From contig JAJPHL010000011.1 of the NCBI GenBank assembly GCA_021325275.1, forward strand, positions 62,001-126,000: 64,000 nt of DNA, given 5' to 3'. The notes under the pieces were generated by a model that did no database searches, was not told where the DNA came from, and worked only from the letters and a program-made list of their open reading frames with translations. Made by a program: the position numbers and the translations under genes. Position 1 is the first letter of the stretch. The number at the start of each line of letters is the position of its first letter. This stretch comes from Terriglobia bacterium (lineage in GTDB: Bacteria > Acidobacteriota > Terriglobia > JAJPHL01). Shown here in pieces: positions 28,463-38,800 of the stretch.

Positions 28463-29791
28463 CTATTTTTCTCCTTTCGTGGGAACCAACGTTGCCACCG
28501 TGCGATTCTTCTCGGTGAGATATTTCTCTGCGACGCGCTGTACGTCTTCTTTTGTCACTTTCTCGTAGAGGCTCGGGGCATCGAGCAGCTTCTTGTAATC
28601 GCCGAAGAAGATTTCGTAGTCGCCGAGCAAGTTCGCTTGACCGCTGATCGTCTTCAGCCCGCGATACAGCTGGCCCAGCAAAATGTTTTTGGCCTTCTGC
28701 ATCTCGCGATCCGTTACGCCGTCGCGCTGCACGCGCGCGATTTCCTCGTAGAGCGCTTTCTCGGCGTTCTCGGGAGCGACGCCGGCGCGCATTTGCATGT
28801 TGATACGGAACAGCGTGGGATCGAACGCCACCGCCATCCCGCTGCCCACCCCGGTGACCAACTGATCTTTGTCGACCATCCGCTGGTAGAGACGCGAACT
28901 TTGCCCGGTGGTAAGAATCAGCGACAACACCGTGAGCGGGCTCCGGTCGGCGCTCGCGGTTTCCGGAACGTGCCATCCCACGATGACGCTGGGCAATTGC
29001 GCGATGCGCTCCACGCGAATGCGCTTCTCGCCCAGTTGCTCGGGCTCTTTGGTGCGCACCGGCGGAGGAGGATCGCGCGGCGGAATCGTGCCGATGTATT
29101 TTTCCGCCAGCGCGATGAACTCGGCGGAATGAACGTTGCCGCACACCACCATCACGGCGTTGTTCGGCGCGTAGCCCATGCTGAAATGCGCCTTCAAATC
29201 GTCCATGGTCCAACTCTCGATGTCGGACATCCATCCGACCACCGGCCAATGATACGGATGCGCGATGTACGCCGCGGCATTGAATTGTTCGAAGAGAATG
29301 CCGTTGTTGTTATTGTCGACGCTGGTTCGCCGTTCCGACGCCACCACGCCGCGCTCCGACGCCACCATCTTGGGATCGAAACTCAGGTCGCGAATGCGGT
29401 CGCCTTCGAGATCGAAAATCAACTCCAGCGCCGACGACGGAAACCAATCTTGATAAACCGTCACGTCGTTCGACGTATAGGCGTTGTTGCTGCCGCCGTG
29501 ACCTTCCATCTCGCGATCGAACATGTGCGGACCATATTTCTTCGCGCCGTTGAACATCATGTGCTCGAAGAAATGCGAAAGTCCCGTGGTGCCGGGGCGT
29601 TCGTTGCGCGAGCCGATCTTGTAGAAGACGTAGAGCGCCACGTTGGGAATCGAGTGATCCTCGTGGATCAGCACTTTCATGCCGTTCTTTAGCGTGTGCG
29701 TCTCCACAGGAAAATTCAGCGACGTTGGAACGTCGAGTGAAGCGGCGCTCGCCGCCATTGTCAGCAACAACACAGAAAGGATTTTACGCAT
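28463..29791 (-). CDS. M16 zinc peptidase with intact HxxEH
   Basis: LKNGMKVLIHEDHSIPNVALYVFYKIGSRNERPGTTGLSHFFEHMMFNGAKK. Confidence 0.93.
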   Translation of the reverse strand: MRKILSVLLLTMAASAASLDVPTSLNFPVETHTLKNGMKVLIHEDHSIPNVALYVFYKIGSRNERPGTTGLSHFFEHMMFNGAKKYGPHMFDREMEGHGGSNNAYTSNDVTVYQDWFPSSALELIFDLEGDRIRDLSFDPKMVASERGVVASERRTSVDNNNNGILFEQFNAAAYIAHPYHWPVVGWMSDIESWTMDDLKAHFSMGYAPNNAVMVVCGNVHSAEFIALAEKYIGTIPPRDPPPPVRTKEPEQLGEKRIRVERIAQLPSVIVGWHVPETASADRSPLTVLSLILTTGQSSRLYQRMVDKDQLVTGVGSGMAVAFDPTLFRINMQMRAGVAPENAEKALYEEIARVQRDGVTDREMQKAKNILLGQLYRGLKTISGQANLLGDYEIFFGDYKKLLDAPSLYEKVTKEDVQRVAEKYLTEKNRTVATLVPTKGEK

Positions 29792-29813
29792 GGCGAATGT
29801 TACCTCCTAATCT

Positions 29814-31682
29814 TTACGGAATCACCGGTAGTGTGACGTGCGAAGGCAACGCCGGAGAGCAGTAGACTCGCTGGTGCGCCACCGTGAAGTCGCTGTCCTT
29901 CGCTTGGTAGATGCTCGGAACGAATTTCTGCGGATTGCGATCGATGACCGGGAACCACGTCGACTGCACTTGGACCATCAGACGGTGGCCTTTCAGAAAA
30001 ACGTAATCGCGATCGCGCAACGGAATCGCGAAACGCGTGGGCTTGCCGGCGACGAGCGGCGCGGGACGCTCGTAGCTCGTGTTATAGCGTCCCCGGCGCA
30101 CCTCCATCGCCACCGGCAACTCAAATCCGTTTAGCGAATTCGCGTACGCGCCCGGCGCGGGACCGGCGTCGGGATTCCACGCGTTCTTCACCGCATCTTC
30201 CGGATACACATCAATCAGCTTGACCACGAAATCGCTGTCGGTGCCGCTGGTGGACGCAAACAACTCCGCGGCCACGGCGCCGGTGACCGTAAGATCGCGA
30301 TCGAGCGGCGCACTAGTAAAGGTCGCTACATCGGGACGGCCGTCGACGAAGCGTTGGTCGGCCGCTTCCCACGTGCGCCAATCGCCACCCGGATATGTCG
30401 GCGAAATCGGACGCGCGCGATACGGCACGGGACGCGCTGGATCGGAAACGTACTCGACCGATTCGCGATCGCGCGATTTCGGCGCGTCGAAGGAAAGCGA
30501 TCCGTCGGCGTGAAGATACAAATTCCTCGCGGTGGAAGGCGGCGGCCACGACGCGTAGGTGCGCCACGTATTCGATCCCGATTGAAACGTGCTGGCTTGC
30601 CACGCGGGCTTGGCGCCTTCGCCGTGCAAGTAGAAGCGGAAGAACGGCGCTTGAATGTTCTCGCGAAACTCGCGGCCGGTTTCGTGTCCACCGTTGGTAA
30701 CCGCGCCAAGACGTTCGCCCGCCGCGCCCGACCATTGCCCGTGATACCAAGGTCCCGCCACCATAAAGTTTTCGTGCTTCGGATCGTTCTCGGCGGAATG
30801 GCTGAAAATCTGCCACGGTCCCCATGGATCTTCTTGGTCCCAGAAACCGGCGACGTTCAGGTTCGGCACGGGCGTGGAGTGCAATTGATTCACCCACGCT
30901 TCGCGCTTCCAGAAATCGTCGTAGTCGGGATGATTGACCGTGTCGTTCCAGTACGGCAGCGAGTTGTGAATGTACTTGGCGTTGATGTTCGACACGGGGC
31001 CGAGCTTCAAATACCAGTCGTAGGTATCGTACGTGTCGAACTCGAAATGCTTGTTCTCGTTCTTGTCGCTCTGCTCCATCACGGCGTACTCGAAGTCGTA
31101 GCTCAAGCGCAGCGCGCCGAATCGATGATCGTCGTCGTTCATCCATTGATCCACCGGCGAGGCCTGCTCGGAGACGGCTTTCAGCGCCGGATGCGGATGC
31201 AGCATCGTCAGCCCGGCGGTCAAGCCGTCGTAGGAAACGCCGAAGATGCCGACGCGTCCGTTGTTACGCGGCACGTTTTTCACCAGCCAATCGATGGTGT
31301 CGTAGGCGTCGGTGGTTTCGTTCATGTCCGCGGGATCGTTCAGATTCACCTGCGACGACAGCTTGAACACGCCTTCCGACTTGAAGCGTCCGCGCAGATT
31401 TTGGAAGACCAGGATGTAGCCATCCTTCATCAATTCGCGATACGCCGAGGGCGGCGTGTCCCACGCGCGATCGGGTACGCCGTACGGCGTACGCTTCAGC
31501 AGAATCGGCAGCGGTTTCGCTTGGTCGACGGGCGCCAAGATTACAGTTTGCAAATGCGCGCCGTCGCGCATCGGAATCATCACTTCCTGAAAGTTGAACA
31601 GCGGTTTAGCCTGCGGCGCGGCGAAAAGAAACACGGCGAGAACGAGTGTCCACATTTGAAACATGCCCGCAGCATACCGCAT
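29814..31682 (-). CDS. CocE/NonD family hydrolase (S15-like), secreted
   Basis: VMIPMRDGAHLQTVILAPVDQAKPLPILLKRTPYG, VGIFGVSYDGLTAGLTM, C-terminal jelly-roll RDYVFLKGHRLMVQVQSTWFPVIDRNPQ. Confidence 0.9.
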   Translation of the reverse strand: MRYAAGMFQMWTLVLAVFLFAAPQAKPLFNFQEVMIPMRDGAHLQTVILAPVDQAKPLPILLKRTPYGVPDRAWDTPPSAYRELMKDGYILVFQNLRGRFKSEGVFKLSSQVNLNDPADMNETTDAYDTIDWLVKNVPRNNGRVGIFGVSYDGLTAGLTMLHPHPALKAVSEQASPVDQWMNDDDHRFGALRLSYDFEYAVMEQSDKNENKHFEFDTYDTYDWYLKLGPVSNINAKYIHNSLPYWNDTVNHPDYDDFWKREAWVNQLHSTPVPNLNVAGFWDQEDPWGPWQIFSHSAENDPKHENFMVAGPWYHGQWSGAAGERLGAVTNGGHETGREFRENIQAPFFRFYLHGEGAKPAWQASTFQSGSNTWRTYASWPPPSTARNLYLHADGSLSFDAPKSRDRESVEYVSDPARPVPYRARPISPTYPGGDWRTWEAADQRFVDGRPDVATFTSAPLDRDLTVTGAVAAELFASTSGTDSDFVVKLIDVYPEDAVKNAWNPDAGPAPGAYANSLNGFELPVAMEVRRGRYNTSYERPAPLVAGKPTRFAIPLRDRDYVFLKGHRLMVQVQSTWFPVIDRNPQKFVPSIYQAKDSDFTVAHQRVYCSPALPSHVTLPVIP

Positions 31683-31732
31683 TCTGTCCTCATTCTGTAC
31701 GGTGCACCTGCCGATAGTGAGGGTGTATAAGT

Positions 31733-32599
31733 ATGTCGACGGACAAAGGGAGTGTCACAGGATTCGTACTCGCCATTGGCGGGATCGTCGGCGGACTGCT
31801 GCTGGAAGGCGGCAACCTCCGCCAGATCCTGCAGCCGACCGCCGCGATTATCGTGCTGGGCGGGACGCTGGGCGCCGTCATGGTGGCGTTTCCCCTGGAC
31901 GCGGTGCTGACGGCGTTCCAGCGAATCGGCACGATCTTTTTCGGGCGGCCACCCGACTACGCGCGGATCGCCGCGACGATGGTGGAGTTGTCGAATCGCA
32001 CGCGCCGCGACGGCATCGTGTCGCTCGACAAGGAACTGGCGAGCATATCCGATCCGTTTCTGCGCCGAGCCTTGATGATCGCCGTCGATGGAACGCCCGT
32101 GGCAGACTTGCGCCACATGATGGAATCGGAAATCGAGTTGCGCATGGAGCGCGACGAAGAAATCCCAGGCGTCTTCGAATCGGCCGGAGGATTTTCGCCG
32201 ACCGTCGGCATCCTCGGCGCGGTGTTGGGATTGATCCAAGTGATGCAGCACCTCGACAACATCGAGGAAGTGGGGCGCGGCATCGCCGTGGCCTTCGTTG
32301 CGACGGTGTACGGCGTGGGCTTCGCGAATCTTTTTTGCTTGCCGGCCGCTGCAAAGCTGAAAGCGCGGCAGCGCGAACGCTGGCTGGCGGAACAAATCAT
32401 GCTGGAAGGCGTGATTTCGATTGTCGAAGGACTGAATCCGCGCATGTTGGAAGTGAAACTCGCCGGCTACCTCGAAAAGTCCGAGCCTGCGGCCAAACAA
32501 AAACCGCGCGCCGGCTCCAGAAATGTCCAACCGATCCGCGCGAGCGGTTTCGTCAAGGGGAACAACGATGATCCGGCCCAGACGCGCGCAGCACGCTAA
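31733..32599 (+). CDS. motA: MotA/TolQ/ExbB-type proton channel, MotA-like
   Basis: GFVLAIGGIVGGLLLEGGNLRQILQPTAAIIVLGGTLGAVMVAFP, FSPTVGILGAVLGLIQVMQHL. Confidence 0.9.
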   Translation: MSTDKGSVTGFVLAIGGIVGGLLLEGGNLRQILQPTAAIIVLGGTLGAVMVAFPLDAVLTAFQRIGTIFFGRPPDYARIAATMVELSNRTRRDGIVSLDKELASISDPFLRRALMIAVDGTPVADLRHMMESEIELRMERDEEIPGVFESAGGFSPTVGILGAVLGLIQVMQHLDNIEEVGRGIAVAFVATVYGVGFANLFCLPAAAKLKARQRERWLAEQIMLEGVISIVEGLNPRMLEVKLAGYLEKSEPAAKQKPRAGSRNVQPIRASGFVKGNNDDPAQTRAAR

Positions 32600-33299
32600 T
32601 CACGAACGTTGGCTCGTTTCCTACGCCGACTTCATCACGCTCATGTTCGCGTTTTTCGTCGTACTGTTCGCGTCGTCGCACGTCGATCGGCGCAAAGCGG
32701 GTCGCATGGCGCAGCAGATGCAGGAATCGTTCGCGAAGTTCGGCGTTCTCGATGGATCGAACGGCGTGGCCGGTGAACCGGTGCGCGTCGGGCCCCCGGG
32801 AGCCGAGAAAGTCGCGAAACAACTCGAGGAACAGCTCCGCAAAGAGATCGCTCGCAAAGACGTGTCGCTGAAGATGCGCCGCGATGGTCTCGTGATCACG
32901 TTGCATGAAGGCGGATTCTTCGATAGCGGGTCGGCGACGCTGAAACCCGCGGCCCTGGAAGCCCTGGTGACGATTGCGGGAACGCTCGCCGAGAGCAATA
33001 GCCCCGTGCGCGTGGAAGGTCACACCGACAATCAGCCGATTCACACCAGCCGCTTCGATACCAACTGGGAATTGTCGACGGCGCGCGCCACCGAGATCGT
33101 GAAGTATTTTGTGATGGCGCAAGGGCTGCCGCCGGAACGATTTTCGGCGGCGGGATACGCGGAATTTCATCCTGTGGCTGGAAACGAAACGGCGGAAGGA
33201 CGGTCGCAGAATCGGCGCGTGGATCTTGTGGTGCTCGGCGGGACTACTCCGGAAGAGCACGCTCCAACCACGCGGGTAGGCGCTCATTTTGAAAGATGA
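32568..33299 (+). CDS. motB: MotB-like OmpA-domain stator protein
   Basis: HERWLVSYADFITLMFAFFVVLFASS; peptidoglycan-binding VRVEGHTDNQPIHTSRFDTNWELSTARATEIV. Confidence 0.92.
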   Translation: MIRPRRAQHANHERWLVSYADFITLMFAFFVVLFASSHVDRRKAGRMAQQMQESFAKFGVLDGSNGVAGEPVRVGPPGAEKVAKQLEEQLRKEIARKDVSLKMRRDGLVITLHEGGFFDSGSATLKPAALEALVTIAGTLAESNSPVRVEGHTDNQPIHTSRFDTNWELSTARATEIVKYFVMAQGLPPERFSAAGYAEFHPVAGNETAEGRSQNRRVDLVVLGGTTPEEHAPTTRVGAHFER

Positions 33300-33825
33300 T
33301 CTCTCCTTGTCGCGCTTCGAGAAGAATAGTCGGAAGGACGCCCCACAAGCTATTGTCATAAACTTCAATTTGATCCGTTTCAAGGATCGCTCGCCCTAAA
33401 TTGGACATGCTCTGCTGCCAGATTCCGCGCAGGAGCGTCTCTGATGCGCTGTGACCTCCACGAAAGGCCCGCATCTTCACGCGCCTTGCATGCATCTCGA
33501 AAGACTCAAGCGCCACATATCGCATTTCGGTTGTAAAGCCAGCCTGCTTGGCGAGTTTCATCTGATCGAACGTGATAGCCGTTCGCAAGGTTGTCTCAAA
33601 GGCTAAGCTCTCACGACGTGAAATATGGTCCAGAATGAAAGCCTCGAAGAGGCGATTCACCTCGGAGCGAACCGCAAGCGAGATTCCAATATACGAACCG
33701 CCATTCAGAGTCGCCGCGGCGTCGTCGGCATTAAAGAAATGGAGACCAAAGCCCGAGACAGGAAACGCCGTCGACTTGCCGCCCCCTGGCGGGCCGGCAA
33801 TCACAACCATGCGAGGAGTCGTCAT
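33244..33825 (-). CDS. Zeta-toxin-like P-loop kinase
   Basis: VVIAGPPGGGKSTAFPVSGFGLHFFNADDAA, LAFETTLRT; 56-bp convergent overlap with the motB 3' end. Confidence 0.8.
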   Translation of the reverse strand: MTTPRMVVIAGPPGGGKSTAFPVSGFGLHFFNADDAAATLNGGSYIGISLAVRSEVNRLFEAFILDHISRRESLAFETTLRTAITFDQMKLAKQAGFTTEMRYVALESFEMHARRVKMRAFRGGHSASETLLRGIWQQSMSNLGRAILETDQIEVYDNSLWGVLPTILLEARQGEIIFQNERLPAWLERALPE

Positions 33826-34017
33826 CTATCCGCCGAAGTCTCGATCCTTCGACTCGCGCATGTCCTCTGGCAGGTCGTGACGCAGCAGTTCGCCGCGGCT
33901 ATTCGCGATTCCCAACCGTTCAAGCTCGTCGGCGGCGGCTCTCACCCGTGCGCCGGCTGCTTCAAGATGAGGATCGTACGTCGGCTTGTTCTGCTTCGGT
34001 AATTGCTTAGTTGGCAT
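33826..34017 (-). CDS. Small protein upstream of the zeta-like toxin, putative antitoxin
   Basis: 63 aa, stop codon directly abuts the toxin ATG. Confidence 0.6.
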   Translation of the reverse strand: MPTKQLPKQNKPTYDPHLEAAGARVRAAADELERLGIANSRGELLRHDLPEDMRESKDRDFGG

Positions 34018-34051
34018 TTGACCTTATTGTAGCGCAATCGCGCCGTGAGAT

Positions 34052-35785
34052 CTACGGCCGCGCCATCAACGTGACCTCCGCGGTCACCTTCGCGCCGCCT
34101 CGCATCACCGTCACGGTTACCTTGTCGCCGACTTTGCTGTCCTGGAGTTCGTGCGTGAAATCGTACAGATTCTTGATCGCGCGACCGTTCCACGCGACCA
34201 TCACGTCGCCCGCCTTCAATCCCGCTTTTTCCGCGGGACTCCCGGCGCGCACGTCCGCGAATTTCACGCCGTTTTCCGAATCGCCCATGTCCGGAATACT
34301 GCCGAACCAAGGACCGTAGCCGCCTCCGCCACCGCCCACGGGACGCGGCGGCTCTTGCACCTTCACGAATTTCGGCGCATCCGCCAGTTTGTCGAGATGC
34401 AACGCCACGCGCTCAACCAAGCGCAACACTTCGGCCGCCGACTGTGCATCGATCTTGTCCCAGGTGTCCGACGGCTTGTGATAATCGGCGTGCAGTCCCG
34501 AGAAGAAAAACAGCGAGGGCACTTGTTTCAGCGCGAACGACAAGTGATCGCTCGAATCGGTGCCGGTCTTCGAGTATTCAATCTTCAGGTTGCTGTCTTT
34601 CGCTTCTTCCTCCAGGATCGATTGAAACTCGGCCGCTGTGCCTACGTCGCCGATAAACAGCTTGTGGTCTTTCACGCGTCCGATCATGTCCATGTTGAGC
34701 ATGGCTTCGGTTTTTTCGAGCGGAACCAGCGGCGATTTCACGTACGCGGCCGAACCGAACAATCCCAGCTCTTCGCCGGAAAACGCCAGGAACACCAGCG
34801 TCCGGCGATGAGGGACGTTGCGCAACGCACACGCTAGTTCGATCACGCCCGCCGTGCCCGACGCGTTGTCGTCCGCGCCATGATGGATTTGTCCGAATTG
34901 GTCGGGCGCCAGCGAATCGCGGCCGCCCAGGCCCAAGTGATCGTAGTGCGCGCCGAAAATGATCGTTTGATCTTTGAGATGCGCGTCCGATCCCGGCAAT
35001 TCGCCGGCCACGTTGGCGATTCCCCGCGAGCGCCGCACGATATCCGCTTCACCCACGACGCGGCTTGTGAGAACGACAGAATGATTCGAGAAATCCTTGT
35101 CGATCGCTGCTTGCAAATCCTCGAGACGCGCCGGCGAAAGCAATTTATCGGCCACGCGACGCGTTACGTGGAACACCGGCAAGCCCAAATGCTCGATGAC
35201 CGCATCGGATTGGAACGATCGCAAACGATCGTCGCTGCTCTCGGAGTTCACGAGCAACAACGCCACCGCGCCCTTGGCCTTCGCGGTGAGAACTTTTTCC
35301 ACCAGTGCCGCTTTCGTCGAAAAACCCTTGCTTTGATTCGGCGTGCCGCGCAACGCGAGCACAACTTTTCCGGTTACGTCGATTCCCGCGTAGTCGTCAT
35401 AGTGCGGTGGCCAGGAAATTCCGTACCCCGCGAACGCGACGGTGCCCGAGAACTTGCCGGAATCGGAAATGCCGAGCGGCGAAAAGTCTTTGCCGAACGT
35501 GTATCCGGCAAGGCGATTTCCCTGCCCCATCTCGACGCCGACGATCGCGGAATATTTCTGGAAGTACGTGCCGTTGGCCGAATTGGCCGGTTGAAGGCCG
35601 CACGCTTTGAATTGCGCTTCGATGAAATGCGCGGCCTTGTCGAGCTCCGGCTCGTCGTTGCCTCGCCCTTTCAATTCGTCTGACGCGAGATACTTGACGT
35701 TGTCGAGATAACGCTGGGGGGAGATCTCGTTGGTACCAGCGAGAATCGCCACGGCCAAAAGTCCAGCGGCAAAAAATCTGTCCAC
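34052..35785 (-). CDS. M28 family aminopeptidase with PA-like insert and C-terminal PDZ domain
   Basis: IIFGAHYDHLGLGG, GADDNASGTAGVIELA, VFLAFSGEELGLFGS; PDZ ADVRAGSPAEKAGLKAGDVMVAWNGRAI; GTG start at 35785. Confidence 0.9.
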   Translation of the reverse strand: MDRFFAAGLLAVAILAGTNEISPQRYLDNVKYLASDELKGRGNDEPELDKAAHFIEAQFKACGLQPANSANGTYFQKYSAIVGVEMGQGNRLAGYTFGKDFSPLGISDSGKFSGTVAFAGYGISWPPHYDDYAGIDVTGKVVLALRGTPNQSKGFSTKAALVEKVLTAKAKGAVALLLVNSESSDDRLRSFQSDAVIEHLGLPVFHVTRRVADKLLSPARLEDLQAAIDKDFSNHSVVLTSRVVGEADIVRRSRGIANVAGELPGSDAHLKDQTIIFGAHYDHLGLGGRDSLAPDQFGQIHHGADDNASGTAGVIELACALRNVPHRRTLVFLAFSGEELGLFGSAAYVKSPLVPLEKTEAMLNMDMIGRVKDHKLFIGDVGTAAEFQSILEEEAKDSNLKIEYSKTGTDSSDHLSFALKQVPSLFFFSGLHADYHKPSDTWDKIDAQSAAEVLRLVERVALHLDKLADAPKFVKVQEPPRPVGGGGGGYGPWFGSIPDMGDSENGVKFADVRAGSPAEKAGLKAGDVMVAWNGRAIKNLYDFTHELQDSKVGDKVTVTVMRGGAKVTAEVTLMARP

Positions 35786-35849
35786 AGATTACACAGATTA
35801 ACACAGATGAAAAATGGGTCCAATCTGTGCAGTCTGTGTAATCTGTGGA
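35781..35849. repeat. CACAGATT-word inverted repeat
   Basis: TCCACAGATTACACAGATTAACACAGAT (35781-35808) versus ATCTGTGCAGTCTGTGTAATCTGTGGA (35823-35849). Confidence 0.9.
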
Positions 35850-35882
35850 TGGTTGTTGATTCGTAGATTGATCTGTGGAATT

Positions 35883-38800
35883 ATGAAGACCCTCCAGGGA
35901 AACTCCATGCGAATCCATTTCTCTCTCTGCCTCTCCTTTGTTCTGGCTCTTTCGATCGCACCGGCCGCCCAGCGCGGCGGACGCGGCGGCGAAGATTCCA
36001 CCGAAGCGCTGCGCTTCCGCTTCGTGGGACCCGCCGCCGGCAACCGCATCGCTTCGGTCGGCGCGATTCCCGGCGATCCGTCCACCTATTACGCGGGTGC
36101 GGCGTCGGGCGGCATCTTCAAGTCCACCGACGGCGGACATCAGTGGCTGCCGATTTTCGATTCGCAACCCGCCGCGGCGATCGGCGCGCTGGCGGTGGCG
36201 CCAAGCGATCCCAGCATCGTGTGGGCGGGCACCGGCGAAGCGTGGGCCATCCGCGACGCCGACATGATCGGCAACGGCATCTACAAATCCACCGACGCCG
36301 GAAAAACGTGGAAGAACATGGGACTCGAGGAAACCGGCCGCATCGGACGCGTGATCGTGCATCCGAAAGATCCCAACATCGTCTACGTATGCGCGCTCGG
36401 CCGCGCCACGGGACCACAGAAGGAACGCGGCGTCTTTCGCACCACCGACGGCGGCGCCCACTGGACGCAGGCGCTCTTCGTCGACGACAACACGGGATGC
36501 TCCGGCCTGACGTTCGATCCCAAGACCAACACTTTGTACGCGGGCATGTGGGAAGTGGTCATGCACACTTACGCCATGTTCTCTGGCGGCCCCGGCTCCA
36601 GCGTGCACGTGTCGCGCGACGGCGGTGTGACCTGGCAGCGCATCCAGGGCCGCGGAATGCCGCGGTCGCCCGTGGGGAAAATCGATGTGGCGATTGCGCC
36701 GAGCAATCCCAATCGCGTGTACGCGCTGATCCAAACACCGGATCAAGGGTCGCTTTGGCGCACCGACGACGCCGGCGACACTTGGCGTGTGGTGAATTGG
36801 GATCGTGGGCTTACCGGACGCGCCGGATACTACATTCGCGTCACGGTGAATCCGCAGAACGAAAATGAAGTCGTGGTGACGAATAGTTCGGTCCACCAAT
36901 CGCTTGACGGCGGCGAAACATTTCGACCCGTGGGATGGGGCGGCGACACGCACGACATGTGGTTCGATCCAACCAATCCCGACCGCTTCATCATCACCGA
37001 CGACGCGGGCATGAACATCACGATCGTTCACGGACGCGGATTCAATCGCGTGACGCTGCCGATCGGCCAGTTGTATCACGTGGCCGTCGACAACCAAGTT
37101 CCCTACTGGGTCTACACCAACATGCAGGACAACTCCACAATGCGCGGTCCGTCAAACGGTCCCGAGGCGGGAGGACGCGGCGGCGGCAACATTTGGGATC
37201 ATCGCATCGGCGGCTGCGAATCGGGATTCACCATTCCCGATCCCGCCGATCCCAACATCGTGTGGGCGAGTTGCTATGGAAACGAAGTGACGCGCTACGA
37301 CGCGAAAACCAAGCGCGCGCGCTCGGTGAGTCCCTGGCTTCACACTCTCGATTCGGCCCCCAATGAAGCGAAGTATCGTTGCCACTGGACCGCGCCGCTG
37401 GCCGCCGATCCGTTCGATCACAACACGGTTTATTACGGCTGCCAGGTGATTTTCAAAACGTCGAACGGCGGACAAAGCTGGCAAGTGATCTCGCCTGATC
37501 TTTCCACGCAAGATCCCAAGCGAATTATCCCGTCCGGCGGAATCGTCGGCGACAACTTGGGACAGTTCTACGGCGAAGTGGTCTTCTCCATCGCGCCGTC
37601 GAGCGCGCAAAAAGGTTTGATCTGGGCGGGAACCAACGACGGAAAAGTTTGGAACACCACCGACGGCGGCGCGCACTGGAACGACGTGACAAAAAACATC
37701 ATCGGCATGCCGGAATGGGGCGTGGTCTCGCAGATTTCCCCGTCGGCCATCGACGCCGGCACGGCGTACATCGCCGTGGACCTGCATATGATGGACAATC
37801 GCGATCCGTACGCGTTCAAGACCACCGATTTCGGCAAGACGTGGACGCCGATCGCGTCGAACTTGCCGAAAGGACCGCTCGGGTATGTGCGCGCCATCGC
37901 CGAGGATCCCAATCGCAAGGGATTGCTCTTCGCCGGAACGGGCAACGCATTTTATTATTCGCTCGACGACGGCGCCAAGTGGACGCCGCTGCAAGCCGGA
38001 TTGCCGCACTCGCCGGTTAGCTGGATCACCGTGCAGAAGCAATTTCACGACGTGGTGATTTCGACGTACGGACGCGGCATCTACATCCTGGATAACATCA
38101 CTCCGCTCGAACAGTCGACGCCGGCGATTAGCGAGGAGGCCGCGCATCTCTACATGCCCCGCCCGACGTATCGCGACGTGCGTGCCAATGCGCGTGCCGC
38201 GATCGATTTTTCAGTGAAAGCCGCGCCGCGTGGTCCTGTGAAACTGGAAATCCTCGACAGCGCAGGCTCGGTGGTTCGCGAATTGCGCACACCTGCACGT
38301 CCCGGATTGAATCGCGCGTCGTGGGACCTGCATTATGAAGCGCCGCACTTGGTCGCGCTGCGCACCACGCCGCCCGAGAATCCGCACATTTGGGAAGAGG
38401 TGCGCTTCCGTGGACAAGACACGCGGCCCATCACGCACTGGGGACTCGCGCAGGCGGAAGTGGGTCCCGTGGCCGCGCCGGGCAAGTACACGGTGCGGCT
38501 GACGGTGGAGGACAAGACGTACACCCAGCCGCTTGAGATTTTGCGCGATCCTCTGGTACCGGCGAGCGTCGCCGATCTTGAAGCACAAGTGAAATTCCAA
38601 CTGCGCATCCGCGACGATGTCACCGCGACGGCGGACATGATCAACACGATCGAGAAAATCCGTAAGCAGCTTGAGGATATGTCGAAGGCGCTGAAGCCCG
38701 CGCCCGTCGGCGGTGGTCGCGGTGGATTTGGCGGAGGCGGTGGCGGAGGATTTGGTGGTCGCGGAGGAGCGGCAACGGACGCGCCTGCGGCTCCGGCGGC

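Noticed and set aside
27066-29249. Full 727-aa ORF as a single M16 fusion protein
   Set aside because: The N-terminal ~260 aa is out-of-frame shadow of the upstream M16 gene; true start is the signal-peptide Met at 28460
35781-35849. CRISPR-like array (also 40728-40821 and 57534-57808)
   Set aside because: Words are 8-9 nt with 0-2 nt between them, arranged as inverted pairs; there are no spacer-sized unique segments and no cas genes in the window
35397-37097. 566-aa minus-strand ORF across the M28/BNR junction
   Set aside because: Compositional shadow of two well-supported genes; no family motifs
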